A stretch of DNA of 64,000 bases from assembly GCF_001625305.1 (NCBI RefSeq), contig NW_017804020.1, positions 5,332,989 to 5,396,988 of the forward strand. Direction: 5' to 3'. Each line of letters begins with the position of its first letter. Position 1 is the stretch's first letter. The translations under genes and the position numbers were made by a program. The notes under the pieces were generated by a model. It was not told where the DNA came from. It ran no database searches and saw only the letters and a list, made by a program, of their open reading frames with translations. The DNA comes from Branchiostoma belcheri. Taxonomy: Eukaryota > Chordata > Leptocardii > Amphioxiformes > Branchiostomatidae. Below, one piece after another: positions 1-12,412 of this stretch.

Positions 1-2210
1 TCATGGTCAAAGACAATTTTCAGACACAAAAAACTGACTGACTTGCAGAGATTTGAGCCAGGAAACAAAAAACAGAGCTCGAATTACTTCGGTTGATTGA
101 ATTATTTTGTGTAATATCAAATCCAAATACAATGGTGCACTAGGTTTGGGGCAGGTTGATATCAGAAATACCTGCACAAGTTCAAATTTACCTGTACTTA
201 CCTGCATGTGCATGTGGTTATTTTTAGCCCTGAAAAAAAGACTTGGACTAGTCGTAAACCTGATGAAAATTTTCATAACCTTTATAACAATTTTTATAAC
301 AATTTTTATATACATTTGTATACATTTGGGACTGGTCCATCCTTATCAGAGTAAAGGGCATCTATTGAAAGATTTATGCATTTAATCTCCTGATGCATGT
401 AGCACCAACATGTGTAACTGTAAGGTTCAAAAAATATGCATATGGCTACTGAGCACTCAGGTCTGAGGATGATGGTTTACAATATATATACATGACAACT
501 CTAACTTGAGATCTAGCCAGAAACACTGTTACAGAGCCATATCATATGTGACATATGCAGCCTTTCCCATACTGTTAACCTCCAACAGAATACCCACCCT
601 GCCTTATCTTATGCTTATTTATTTGCTCATCACCCCACTCAATCAATAAAACAATAAATGTTCATTCACTCACTAACATCATGCATACTCAGGGTATTAA
701 AAAATTAAGATCAATTGCCAATTTTTCAAAATCAACAGTAAAGTGGAAACCATGGCTTCTGATTCCACATGCTATCAAATGCTGTGTACCGCCTCGTGAG
801 ACGGCCCCTCTCCACCAGCGTTCTACTCAACGGGTCCCCGGGCAATGACATCACATTAAACGAAAGCCTCTCACACGGGTTTCTCTTTTTAGCGAACGCC
901 CACGAAAGCCCAAAAATTGTCGCACGAATCTTAAAATTTTTTGTGTGGTCATGTCCAGCGTGTGCTCCCGGGTGTCCATGCCAAGTTTGAAGCGAATCCA
1001 TCGAGCCGAACTTAAATAAATCGAAATTTACTGGGTTTTTTCTCTTCTTGGCGAACGCCCACTTTACTTCCGGGTTCGCTGCGAACGCCCACTACTCTTT
1101 GCAAAATTTCGGCCCTCGCGCAACGCCGGCAAAATCCACCACCACAAATATGTTCCTATATGCTTCCCCTAAATTTCTGACACGTTTCCGTGCTTTACGA
1201 GCTTTTAAAGTACCCATTTTTTTGACAAAATATGCGCTGCGACGAGCTCGCCGCCTCGGCGTATACGTTCTACCTGGTCACATGACTTGCGGTCGGGGAC
1301 TGTTCGATAATTTCATGATCAGCGGGAGGGAGGACAGGAAGGGCAGAAAAACGCAATCTACCGCACAAAAGGGGCAGAATTTCGTGTTTGTAACATCAAA
1401 CATAAATGATTTCCTTTCTTACATAATTTTCACCTCGGTTCTAGTAGTGACACCGCCGAATAAAGTACGCACTTTTGAAAACTTTTCAAAATACAAAAAG
1501 TACCTTATTTGAGGTTTTCCCCGACAAATCCAACGACTACCGACGAATATAGCGAAAACCGGCAAGGAGAATTGCACTACATCGATTCGTACATAAAAAT
1601 GTCGGATGATAATGTTGACGCGTGAAAATAAAGTTAAACTTTAATAAATGAACGTATTTCATGTGTGTATCGTCGATATTGACACGAAGTTGCGGTAAAA
1701 CGAGAAGACGCACGGTAAGATAATCTAGGTCACTCACGTCGCGGTGCTCGGTCATGCTGACGGGATGGTCGCCAGCCAGCCGCCGATATCTCAGTGGAAC
1801 CCCGGCCGAAAATAAATACCCCCGTAAGTATGAACGCAATTCTATTAAATAGATGTATGAGTGGTAAGATGGTAAGATTTAGAATGGTCCGCAAGTCGTC
1901 GTAACGTAGTGAATAACGTTACTAGTATAACATGACAGTTGCGCTTCAACTGATGGTCAGTTCTAATGCACTTTCGGCTATAGTTAAACACAGAAATCTT
2001 CAACAAATGTTATAGCCATGCCGTTACAAAGGTTCAAATGACACAAATCTTTTTACTTCGTATCACAAATCTATTTAAATATAAACAAATGCCGCAGAAA
2101 ATTATTTTGTAGCGGGACTATACCAGCCAGTATTACGTTAAAATGATGGGTAGATGTACAAGGCATGGCCTTACAATGATAGGGTTTTTTGGGCGAAGTC
2201 TTTGAAATCT
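1..2210. other. Gene-free left flank
   Basis: I see no supportable gene here. The open frames are short and lack family motifs or splice structure. The stretch around 240-310 is AT-rich with short repeats of a tttataacaa motif. The GC-richer stretch about 770-1530 contains the phrase gcgaacgccca three times (near 892, 1050 and 1081), which hints at a degenerate repeat. No polyadenylation signal, TATA box or RNA gene could be tied to a transcript. Confidence 0.5.
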
Positions 2211-2341
2211 NNNNNNNNNNNNNNNNNNNNNNNNNNNNNNNNNNNNNNNNNNNNNNNNNNNNNNNNNNNNNNNNNNNNNNNNNNNNNNNNNNNNNNNNNN
2301 NNNNNNNNNNNNNNNNNNNNNNNNNNNNNNNNNNNNNNNNN
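2211..2341. other. Assembly gap (131 N)
   Basis: A run of 131 undetermined bases. Any frame drawn across it is meaningless. Confidence 0.99.
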
Positions 2342-2437
2342 ATGCTATCAAATATTACTTCCTAATACTGGTTTGTCCTTGATATTAACGTTAATGTTAC
2401 ATGATGATAATAAATCGAGCAAATGGATAGTAGGTTT

Positions 2438-2498
2438 TCTAATTCTCTCTAAAGAGAGAATCTAATCGTCTAATTCTCTCTAAAGAGAGAATTAGACG
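2438..2498. repeat. Tandem pair of small hairpins
   Basis: Two adjacent copies of the palindromic phrase taattctctct-aa-agagagaat. The second copy (2467-2498) is a perfect hairpin with 15-nt arms, starting CGTCTAATT and ending AATTAGACG. The first copy is truncated on its left. It lies in non-coding DNA just right of the gap. Function unknown; it may be a remnant of a palindromic repeat. Confidence 0.7.
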
Positions 2499-3719
2499 GA
2501 TGTTTCGAATAATGTCTTTCATCAATTGTGATTGAGATTGTGGATGCTATCTGAAACGACTGACTCCTGAAAGAATTTATCCAGTTGGTTGATTTCTTGA
2601 TTAATATTTTGTAACTGTATCCAAGAATAAGCCTCAAGTTTATGTTTGCTTGAAGTTTGTCACAACTCAAAAATCGTGTTTAAGAGCAGGCCACCAGTCT
2701 GGCACTATACGGCTACTGTGTTGTGAACTTTTCACAAATATTTAGATATCTCACAATTGTTGCTTCCTAAGATTTATGAAGTGCGTCCCAAGAGATCTCG
2801 AAGGAGCTAACTTTAGTGCCAACAATAGACCCCAGGTGGCGGCTTTAGAACAGCTAAGTAAACACTGCCTTTGGCCGAGTTCCCGAGCTAATACGTACGC
2901 ACAGGGGACGATCGGAGACATAAAACACGAGTTTTCACACTTTCCACACATCTGTACAGTGTTGTTCACAGGTTCAGGTGTGGACGGTAACGTTGTGGTG
3001 GGTGAGACGCGGGTGGGGGTGTCCTGATCAACACTGGCAACAAGTTTACGGTGCTAACTTGTGCAAACATCTCAACATACCGCCCGGCAGATAATTTTCG
3101 TGCAAAGATCTGCACGCCAGAAGCATATCTCATTTTTTCTTTACTCAAATAAAACGACAGAACAGACTTAACGTTACCTGGAGAAGAAATGGGAGGTGGT
3201 CACAGACGGTGAACCTGTCGTCTGACTTCCGAGTTCCTCAGAGCCGAGGTGTCCCGAGTTCCTCAGAGCCGAACCGCCGTGTCAAACTCCATGGCGACCC
3301 TTCAAGCCAACCCAACCAAAACTTTCCCAACAAAATCTCTGAGCATCAGCAATTCTTCAAACGTGAGAGAGTAGACGTAACAACCCGCTCAGCAGTTCCT
3401 AAGTTTTAGCAGGGGCGGGGAGTTAAGTTGTGGCTGTTGCTGCAGTGAATGGTTTTCATGCTCGGCGCCACAGCAACGGGCCAAGTTACGGCAATTACCA
3501 CGACCCCATACACTGTGCTAATTATTAGATGATGAGAATAAAATTTACTCCATAACATGTCAATGATGCCTACTGAGCCATTTAGACTGATCATCACTTG
3601 CATCTTCGATTTTATGACAATGTTGCCTGAAATGCCTACGAATGTTCTCAACATCTTGACAGAAATTGACTCTGTGGCTCACCAGGCATATTTTTGTACG
3701 GGTGTGTGGTGTTGTCATC

Positions 3720-6700
3720 ATGGCGGCGAGCATTTCAGATGGTAAGTATTTCTCACCAGTACTTTCGGCATCTTTCCGTCAGAATTCGTCACAAGATGTG
3801 ACGGGCTCTTTGTTGATATCGTATGAAGAGCCCAGAACTTTTCTTTGGTGCCAACTGTTCGTGTTTTTGTGCATTTGTGTGTCCATGATTGATGTGGCAC
3901 TTCCAGGGGTGGGGAGGGGGGCGCCTGGGTTTTGTAAAATTTATCGACAGTAAGAGTTTCTTTTTCAAAATTCTTTCCTTACTTGAATACAGCAAGGGGG
4001 TGAGCATTACACACCATACAACAGAAGATATGTGGGCAGAAGAATCAAACTCCTTCACCAACGCTTCCATTTTATCATCATTATTTTATTCAGCTTTCAG
4101 TTCAATTTGTTGGCATGCAGCATCACAACATGATATCACATTCACATATGATTCATATGATGAAATTATTTATGGATATATGGTGGTACGTACACTCAGA
4201 CTGACGCTTGTGTTGCCGCTAATGCTAGACATCAATATCAAATACACCAATTGTGTAACTGTAGAGGACCTGTATCATTGTTTGCATATTTCTGCTGTTG
4301 TTAATCTTCCTACCTGGCCAAAGAGATATACTCTAACATTGCTCTTTTTTCTGAAGAAAACAAACTGCTTTGCTTCCCTAAGCATTTAGTTTTTGTTATG
4401 ACTGATTTGGAAGTTGTTTGGTCTGACTTTCATGGATGCCAGCTTGAGTGAGTAGTGGAAGTTTTTCCACTCGCTCCAGACTACCCCCTGTGCATACGGA
4501 CATGCGTCTCCACATGCCCGCAGGTAGCGCCCATTCAGGTACGACTGCCCGCAGTTGTGGAACCACCAGCCACCCTGGCCACCATACCGCTGGGCACAGG
4601 ATGTCCTGTCGTGTCCGTCGTTGTCGCGGTCGAGTGTCGAGAACGGTGCCCCGTTGTTGGGGTCGCTCCCAGTCATGGCATCCCCTGCAGTGCCAGAGTA
4701 GCCATAGATCTGCAGCCTGTACTTGTTCCTTTCGTTAGACAGCCTAGAATGTTCAAACGTTCATAATGTAGTATGCCATTTACTACTGAAGTCCCAGCTC
4801 TATTCTATACTCTCAATGGAAGAGTGGTGGGGGAAGGGAAGAGTTGAGGAAGGGGGTTCAGGAAGAGTGACCTAACGTTGTTATACTCAGTTCTCACCTG
4901 AAGGTGTTATATTCGGCATATGCGGTGTTCCCCTCCCAGTCCTGCAGATCGACTCGTAGCCTGAGGTCTCCCCTGTCCGTCAGCTGGTGGATTTTGTCGT
5001 TGCCCAACCAGAACTCCCCCTCCACCGAACCAAACCCCCACTTGTACTGATCCCACGTCCGGTTAAACCAGACTGAACCATCCACTCGCCTCTGGATAAC
5101 CGACCAGCCACCACCTATTCCAGATAGAATCATCACATCATTCTTATGTCTGTAATGTTTGGTGTTGGAAAGAGTGAGCCTTCAACAAATCTTGTATATC
5201 ATAATTCTCTGAATTGAAATACAAGCCCTTGCAGTTCAGTATATATAGTTTTAGCTGTAAATTATTCAGGTTGGTTCAACCAAGCAGAGTGTCCTGGGAA
5301 TGGGTTCACTCCCACTCTGGAGAACTCACTTTTACAAATGTATCAGTATCAAGAGTAAAACTTCTTTGTGATGTGACAGAAAGGTTTTTATCATCTTCTG
5401 GTGGGTAATACATGCCCAATATTATACAGGTGACGATGCCATATTACTATAATGAGTATGGTAACTTACCTGCTGTCTCCATGTCGCACCAGATGCGAAA
5501 CTGTGTGTCTTTTTGAGGGCTGATGGTGAACACACCACTGGTGTGGTAACCACGGCGATACAGCTGGGAACAGTCTTCTGCAGGAGCTTCTGTTACAGTT
5601 AAATAATTCATAGTGAGAAGCTTTTATTGTCACAACAAAAAGTACAAACTATAAAGCGTAGTACAGTGACTTTCAACTATGAGCTGCAGTGGCTGTAGAA
5701 CTAGTACTATGATATGAATGTATGATAGTGAGGAGGGGAGACTTTAGTCTGGGACTGCCCTACCTGGTGGCTTGTCCCTGCGGGGAGTGATGGGAAGACT
5801 TGTGGGCGTGTCTTTCACACCTGGAGCCTCCTCCGTCTGGTCCTGATCCTGTCCTGTGGAGGTTAGCTGGGTCTGCAGGGTGAGGAGGAGCTAGGACAAC
5901 AGTGTCAATCATGAATTTTGTTTCAGTCTAATCCCTAATCAATGACACCAAAGCTATGATACTACATGTAGTTATAGTTGTCAAAGCATCCATATTAGTA
6001 ATACATTGTACATGTATATGTACAATGAATAAGATATGTGCTGATGATGCCGGGGAGAGGTGTGCCACATAGTGGGGAGATGCTGGGACAACATAGAGAA
6101 AAGTGCAGAAACCTGTTCTAGCCTGTGGAGAGAGGCCTGCATGCCCTCCAGCTGCAGGTTGGTTGTCTCTGACAGTTTTGTCACTTCTGCCATCAGACTG
6201 TCGTGTTGCTGCCTGGTCTGCTGCAGACTTGCCTCACATGGGCACTGACTGGGCTGGAAATGAAATACAATGTGCAATAGAGGTTTGAACTTGACTAATA
6301 ACTCATCATAAGGGCCCCACCCATTCTAGTGGCAATCTTGCTAGCCCTCTGTAAGGCTTGTAGGTGAAACGAGGACAGACTACAGATACAGACCTGAGGA
6401 CTGTCAGGGTGATTAGGAGTACCAGGGACAGCTGGCTCCAGAGGCTGACCTGCTGTGAGCGCCAACTGTGCTGCACATAGGACAGTAGTGACAGCAAGAA
6501 CCTGCTGCATCAGGGCTGAACCCATCTTTAAACTGGCGATGGGAAGTGAAAATATCAGAACAGAGCGCATGTACAGTTCAGTCTCTCCGTGTGTGCCAGA
6601 TAAATGCAGTCATGGCTGGATGCCAACAGCTCACTGTTTACAGAATGGGTTACAGTATCTTCTGTTTTATGTCAAAACTGTTTACTAGGCAGAGTGTGGG

Positions 6701-9123
6701 GCATAGGATTGTAGAAAAATGTTTAATCTGGAGAGCAACACATGTGAGAGGAAGCAAGTCAAAGGCTGGGACAGGAGTGCAGGTTTAGGAATTGCTGTGG
6801 TTGATGGTGCTGTGGTCACCAGTAATGGACAGTGTTTTAATTTAGATTTCTGTCCATCAAGTGGCATGGCAGAGATTTGTCTGTCCCGAGCATCTGAGGG
6901 ATAGATGGTGAAACAAGCCCTATGCTCATCCCACTAACCCACATGTTTCATGTTTGTTTCAGTACTACACATGTATAAATAATCACCATCAGAGATGACA
7001 GTGTTTTCTCATGTAACTGACGTGATATGTTTGCAATGCAGATGACATAATTCGCAAGCGGCTGCTGATTGATGGGGATGGCATCGGGGATGACAAACGC
7101 ATCAGCACGCTGATGAAAACCTTCATGAAGTGGTGCAACACTCCGGGGTCAGAGGAGGAGAGGTAACCTTAATGCCTGACCCTTCAAGTTCACCTTAACT
7201 CCTGACTTCAGTCAAAATGGATCATAACACTAACAGTGCAATCTAAGAATACAATGTATTGAACATTTGCAACTGCATGCATGACTCCCCTCCACAGCAG
7301 TGCCACCTACCAGTGCATGCTGGCATAGCAGTACTTCCAAATTATGTGCAATAATAACCTTTCCCTTCCTTTGCAGCAATGCCACCTACCAGCGCATGCT
7401 GGCCCAGCTGGCCCAGTGTGAACATGCCATGGAGAAAACTCAGCTCATCCACAACATGAACATCCATGAGATCAACAACTACGAACAACTCTACACAGAC
7501 ATAGGTAGTTAACTTTACAGTCCAACATCTAAAACCTTTCCTTTACAATGTTGAGTTTATAACAGTTAAATTGTACCACAGCAACTAATAGCAGAGGTTT
7601 TTTTTTATTAATGGGTTGTTTTCCATGCTCCATGTATGCAATGGTTGTTTTTGTATCTGTTTTAGAACAGAGTATAGAAGATGCCCACACGAAGATTGGT
7701 GACTGCAAGCAGGAACTTCAGCATGCCAAGAGAGTCCGCAAGAACAGACAAGGTAACTCTCCTCACTCCCTGGAAACTTACAGACAGCCAGAGAACTATT
7801 CTTTTATTTAAAGCAGAAGATTTAAAGCAGAAGGTAAATGTCAAATTGAATTCAATGAATTTTATTTTTTTATTGTTCCTGTAGAGTATGATGCCCTTGC
7901 CAAGGTCATCCAGCAGCATCCAGATAGACAGCAGACCATGAGGTACATTCTGTTTTTACTTTCACTGTTCACACCTTAACAGTAACCACTTTCACCTTAA
8001 ACTCTCAGCTAACTACTTTCACTTTACACTCCATAGGTCCCACTGTTACCCAGGCCATGAGGTACAATATGTCTCTAGTCCTCCAAGGAGTTTGGAAGAG
8101 CTTCATAGACATCCTTTGATCACCTTTTGTAGTTCTACTGTGATTTTTTTTTCTGTGATGTGATACAACCTATTGGGCACTGCACTATAATTTGGACGTA
8201 GATTTTAGTCTTGATGCTTGTCAAAACCACAGTACAAAGGAAATCGTCTTTGTCTTTATTAGAAGAAATGTTTTCTATCTCCAGGAGACTTGAGGAGCTC
8301 CAGAAAGAACTGAAGACACTGAAGGACTCCAGAGAGGGTCTGGAGGCCAAGGTAAGGAACCTTAAGCCCCTGTCACACATAAGCCTTAACAGCTCAGACA
8401 GGGGGAGCAGGTGTGGAGCCAGCAGGTCTTGTTTTAATGGTGTTGTGGTAAAGATACTTGTTAAGCTCTTTTTCTCTTTTGGGGAGTAGGCAACAACTCT
8501 CAGTTGGGGTCATGTGTAATTTGGTTTTATTCTCAACAGTCATGCTTTAATTGCAAATGGCCATACCAATTTTGTTATGTGGTTTTCAGATTTAAAAAAA
8601 AACACAGCCCTCAGTTTTCATCTCATTGTGTTGCTAAATTTTATGTAGAAAAGCTAACTTTTTATGTGGAAAAGCCCTGGACCCAAGGAAATATATTGGT
8701 ATGGCCCCACAGATACATAAGTCTTGAGTGTATGAAGAGAGCTTGTGTTAAGTTGACTGTGTGCCCCTGTTTAGATGGAGATGCGACAGAAGCAGTTCCA
8801 TGTGTTGGTAACTTCCATCCATGAACTACAGGCCATGCTAGAGGGTAAGTCAAGTCTTCTCATTCTTCACACATGATTCCTGTTGTTGCCGTAGTAAATT
8901 AGTCAACAGAAGCAGGACAAACTTTGTTGCCAATGTGAAAAGAAATCCAAATTACTAGGGTTAAACCCTGGTTTTGTGGTAATGGTAACATGTTGCTGCT
9001 GTTTTTGTTTGCCTTTTGGTCCCTGTTGCTCCTAAAGGAACATGTTTCTTCTTTTTTTTCCTGACAGAAGATGAGAAGGATGAGGATGAAGAGGAACAAA
9101 TGGATACAGGCTCTAGCACATAA
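3720..9123 (+). CDS. THOC7: THO complex subunit 7 (THOC7)
   Basis: Coiled-coil subunit of the nuclear THO/TREX complex, which couples transcription to mRNA packaging and export. Coding exons: 3720-3741, 7042-7162, 7377-7504, 7666-7752, 7885-7942, 8285-8351, 8775-8844, 9068-9123; all junctions are GT-AG and phases fit, giving 202 aa (the vertebrate protein is about 204). The first exon is only 22 nt (MAASISD) and is followed by gtaagt; joined to exon 2 it reads [15 protein letters not shown], the family's N-terminal signature. Later blocks match THOC7 closely: the RVRKNRQ segment, [14 protein letters not shown], and the [14 protein letters not shown] block before an acidic tail. The 3.3-kb first intron contains a complete gene on the other strand. 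Copies of the exon 3 acceptor and exon 5 donor regions lie in neighbouring introns. Identity is very secure; the tiny first exon is supported by phase and homology. Confidence 0.95.
4085..4090 (-). terminator. Candidate poly(A) signal of nested lectin-like gene
   Basis: AATAAA on the minus strand about 300 nt past the stop codon of the fibrinogen-domain gene. Suggestive only; no cleavage site can be confirmed. Confidence 0.4.
4386..6525 (-). CDS. Secreted fibrinogen-related (ficolin/tenascin-like) protein
   Basis: Six coding exons on the minus strand: 6394-6525, 6113-6253, 5764-5890, 5470-5589, 4898-5114, 4386-4743; phases agree, giving 364 aa. Residues 1 to about 25 ([12 protein letters not shown]...) form a signal peptide. 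An in-frame ATG 15 codons upstream gives a poorer one, so 6525 is preferred. Residues about 45-91 are a heptad-rich, likely oligomerising segment; about 92-133 is a polar Thr/Pro/Asp/Glu-rich linker. From about 134 comes a full fibrinogen-related domain: [25 protein letters not shown], a DPNNG...FSTLDRDND calcium-site loop, and the [15 protein letters not shown] binding-pocket block with paired cysteines. Such proteins bind acetylated sugars in innate immunity, a role that is inference here. The gene sits wholly inside THOC7 intron 1 in the opposite orientation. The exact subfamily cannot be settled by eye. Confidence 0.9.
7298..7331 (+). repeat. Decayed copy of THOC7 exon 3 start
   Basis: Within THOC7 intron 2, about 80 bp before the true exon 3, a cag acceptor is followed by cagtgccacctaccagtgc, almost the same as the true start caatgccacctaccagcgc. 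Read in the exon's phase it reaches TAG within about ten codons. If spliced in, it would truncate the protein. It is probably a tandem duplication across the acceptor that has since decayed. Confidence 0.75.
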
Positions 9124-10387
9124 CGCTAGGTGTAGGATCCAGCACATGGTACTAGATAATGGGCAAGATACATTGTACACCACTGACTGTCTGTGCTAGA
9201 TGCACAGGGAACAGGCTAGTCACACATACCATAAAGGTCCAGACCAAAATTAGTATACAGTTTACTTATTTAACTTCATGTTATCCAATCATTGGTTGAA
9301 GAAATTCTAGAAAACCACATTCTGACCCTCCCATCTGTATTAATGATGAACCAAGGCATTTCTCTGAATTTAGATGCCTCATAAGTGCAGCTCTCTTGTG
9401 AATATGTAGATTGAGTAACATTTGGAGACATTAATTTTCATCTAATACTGAAGAATTTTTGGTTTGTGGTCAACATGTGAGAAAATGTTGTGGTTCTTGG
9501 CAGTTCCTACAAGCATCAAGCCTGTGACGTGTCAGGCTGATGGACCCGTAGACTTTTTCATGTATAATCCATCATGTAAAAACCGGCCATGTTCAGTTCC
9601 AAATACATGTATGTTTTGACACATTAAAACATGTGGAGTTGTTCAAAGGGTAGCCAATGCTGTATACATACATGATGTTCTTCCAACATCTTCAATGATG
9701 GCCTAGACCTCTTAGGAAAGGTGATAAGCCACTGGCCAAAGGTGTATGTGTTATGTAAACATTTTAAAGGTCTTCTTTGGTTGAAACTATTCTGTTATCC
9801 GCTGACCTTATGCTGAAAGGTTTGATCTTTCAAAGATTAATAGATGGACGCTCAGTGTCGGTAGGGGGGTCCAGATATGTAGGCCACTGCTGGCAACATG
9901 TGCTGGTCTCACCTTGTGTACTATGTCATAACTGATCCCTTTAATACTACACGTGTGTTCATGTAATCTTCAGGATGTTAAGTTAATCTTCCATGCCACA
10001 CATTTGTGGACTCATAGTGAACTTTTGAAGGCAGCAACATATAACATTCCTACCCAGACACTGCTGACTACCAGCAGTGTCCAGTTGTGCACACCAGTTC
10101 AGTAAACCCACATTATGCAAAGGCACATTCAAGTGACGTGCGTTTATGTAATCTTGCTGAAATTGTTCACCCACAGTGGTAACTTTTCCTTTAGTCACTG
10201 ACTTCATATTAAAAGGTTTGAACTTTTGGAGATTACTTCACTCGTACGTGCGTGGCATTTGGTAGGTCCAGCTATTTCAGGACACTTTGACGTCATAAGG
10301 GTACAACACACGCGCACAAACAACTGGATTTCCTGCCCTCCTCCGTCACACCAAGGATGTTTTATCTTGATTAAAAAAAACACAAGC
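9124..10387. other. THOC7 3' flank, no second gene seen
   Basis: Presumed 3' UTR and intergenic DNA. I find no canonical AATAAA within the first kilobase after the stop, so the transcript end is not placed. No domain-bearing frame on either strand. Confidence 0.4.
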
Positions 10388-10431
10388 ATGCACACACACA
10401 TACACATACACACACACATACACGTACACAG
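10388..10431. repeat. (CA)n / (ACACAT)n microsatellite
   Basis: Short imperfect run of cacaca and cacata units. It produces a spurious Met/Cys/Val-rich frame on the minus strand. Confidence 0.85.
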
Positions 10432-10825
10432 TGCTGACTTTCCTGCCCGTATCCATTCGTCTTGCAGGCAGCTAGGTAATTGTTACCTGTTGAAATGTAT
10501 CACCGCGTTCAGATTGATAATAAAGAGTAGTATCTCCAGTTTCTTTTGATCACACGGGGGGCAGAAAATTAAAACGGAAGGAAAGACTGTGAAATTAAAG
10601 TTGTCATGCTCACAAGAACTAGGCGGATCTCTCAATGGTCGCCCGGGGAGTGCTCAAAGATCTCTCCGTGATCTTTCAAGGGTCACCATGGTCCTTAATT
10701 TTGTGCCGATATGAAAAAATAGCACCCTTTCCCAGGGACAACTTTGACGAGCGATCTGACAAATTTCTGCCCGCTTAGCCGTCGATCAACGGTCTCCGTT
10801 CTGTGGTTTTGAGAGGAAGCAATTG

Positions 10826-10945
10826 TACCCTGGGTACCAGATTACCGCGGGGCGGCGAAAACTCCCTAGATTGTGCGGGGGGCTAGTTGATTGGCAGAGC
10901 CGACTAGAATCGGCCAGGCCCCGCGGTAATCTGGCACCCAGGGTA
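10826..10945. mobile_element. Hairpin element, TACCCTGGGT type
   Basis: Inverted arms of 27 nt: taccctgggtaccagatt... at the left and its reverse complement at 10919-10945, with one mismatch. The spacer is 66 bp. Flanking 9-mers aagcaattg and aagctactt match at 6 of 9 positions, so any target duplication is degraded. Termini resemble three other hairpins in the window (20068, 49053, 56892), so I treat it as a family member. Confidence 0.6.
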
Positions 10946-11539
10946 AAGCTACTTTCAGCGAAACCTGTGGGTCAGTTCCGTACAGGGCGGTCGTTACTTC
11001 GTCAAGGGCACATTTTCCGGCCGTCCGACGGTTCAGTGATAAATCGCCCCTCTGTGGTTGTTAAAGGCTGGTTCAATACCGGCCGAGATTAAGTTAAACC
11101 TCAATCAATCCCAGCACAATACCTGGCACGGCCGGTCATGGCGACATCCGTCAGTGTCCGAGCCTTTGTTACAAAGTTAGAGTGGACCTGAACTTGCACT
11201 GAAGGAAAGGGATCGACTTTCCCGTCGGGTCTCCTGATGACTGGCCGGCTTGGGTCTGTTGCTGGAAAGGAATTGTAGTCGAAGGAAAAGCTAGGGAAAT
11301 CGTTAGTATATTCTTCGTCCTAAGAATGGACAGGGAATCTACTTTGGCAAGATGAAGATCAAAATTCTACTTACACGTAAATTTATCCTGTAGCGTAGTC
11401 AAGCCTCCACTAATTCACGCGTCATCAGGACACCCCCAGCAGATCCCTGTATCTTTATGCAGACTCCCTACATCTCTAACACAGCCCCCTCTGCATCTCC
11501 ACTTAAGCCCCCCCCCCCCATGACGAGTTTAACTGTTTC

Positions 11540-12412
11540 TACGTACTGAACTCTCGTCTAAACCAAAACTGAGAGCTTACGTGTTGATCAAAGACGCATT
11601 CTCTCCAGAAAATATATTACTTTACCCCTTACTAGATCCCAGAGATCTCTATGTGCCCAGGTTTGGTCTGGAATATTACCTTAGTTTGTATATTGAAACA
11701 GGTAGATACTGTGCCATTCCTGAAGAAGACGGAATCTGCTTGCTAATGCTTTGCAACTTAGATGAGAGTGAAAATAAAATTAAGGCGCACGTCATATTCT
11801 ACTGCCCGTTTTACGATAACCTACGCCAAACACTTTTTGATAAGACGTACTAAGAGGCGACCTGATATTATATGGGAAAGAGACGAAACAAAATTTATTG
11901 GTTGTTTACGGTAGGAGTGTTTGTAATTGCACAATACGTATAGCAGGCTTGGAAAAAATTAAGTACCATATACATTTATAAGAAGAGAAAGTAGAAAATC
12001 TGTCAGTTTGATTTTAGTTCATATAAGTTTTCATTTGGTTCTTTTATTTATCGCCTCATTTACCCGTTTGCTTTTCTACTGAGTTAATTCTGTGTATGCA
12101 CCAATTAGTCTACCCACCACCTTTGTTAAAATATACTTTCAAGGTTGTTACCATTAATGTAGTGCCAACGCAGGTTGGAACTTAGTGTTATTCATTGCTT
12201 ATGTTTTATTTTAATTGAATGTCTGTACCGTGCGCATATATCTACCTCCTATGTTACCTTTTGATTTGATTTGACTGGAATCTGTACCGTTTTGTATTAT
12301 GATGTTAACATTTTTTTTTTCTTTTGTTGGTGTCTTATAAGCCCATTTGGGCTGGGCGGCGTGTAGTCGCGACGCACAATAATAAACTTTCATTCATTCA
12401 TTCATTTATCCA
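11540..12412 (+). mobile_element. 5'-truncated LINE, ORF2 C-terminus and 3' tail
   Basis: A frame from about 11540 to 11853 encodes the C-terminal zinc-knuckle-like region typical of CR1/L2-type LINE proteins. It has the KPKLRAYVLIK block, IETGRY, IPEED, a Cys-Asn pair and HVIFYCPFYDNLR; the frame ends in a stop. It is followed by about 540 bp of non-coding sequence and a tail of ttcat repeats after aataataaact (12377-12412). The 5' part with reverse transcriptase and endonuclease is missing. This is a dead-on-arrival insertion; the exact clade is not assigned. Confidence 0.75.

Noticed and set aside
1048-1512. 154-aa frame on the plus strand in the left flank
   Set aside because: No recognisable domain, low-complexity composition, and repeated gcgaacgccca phrases suggest non-coding repeat DNA.
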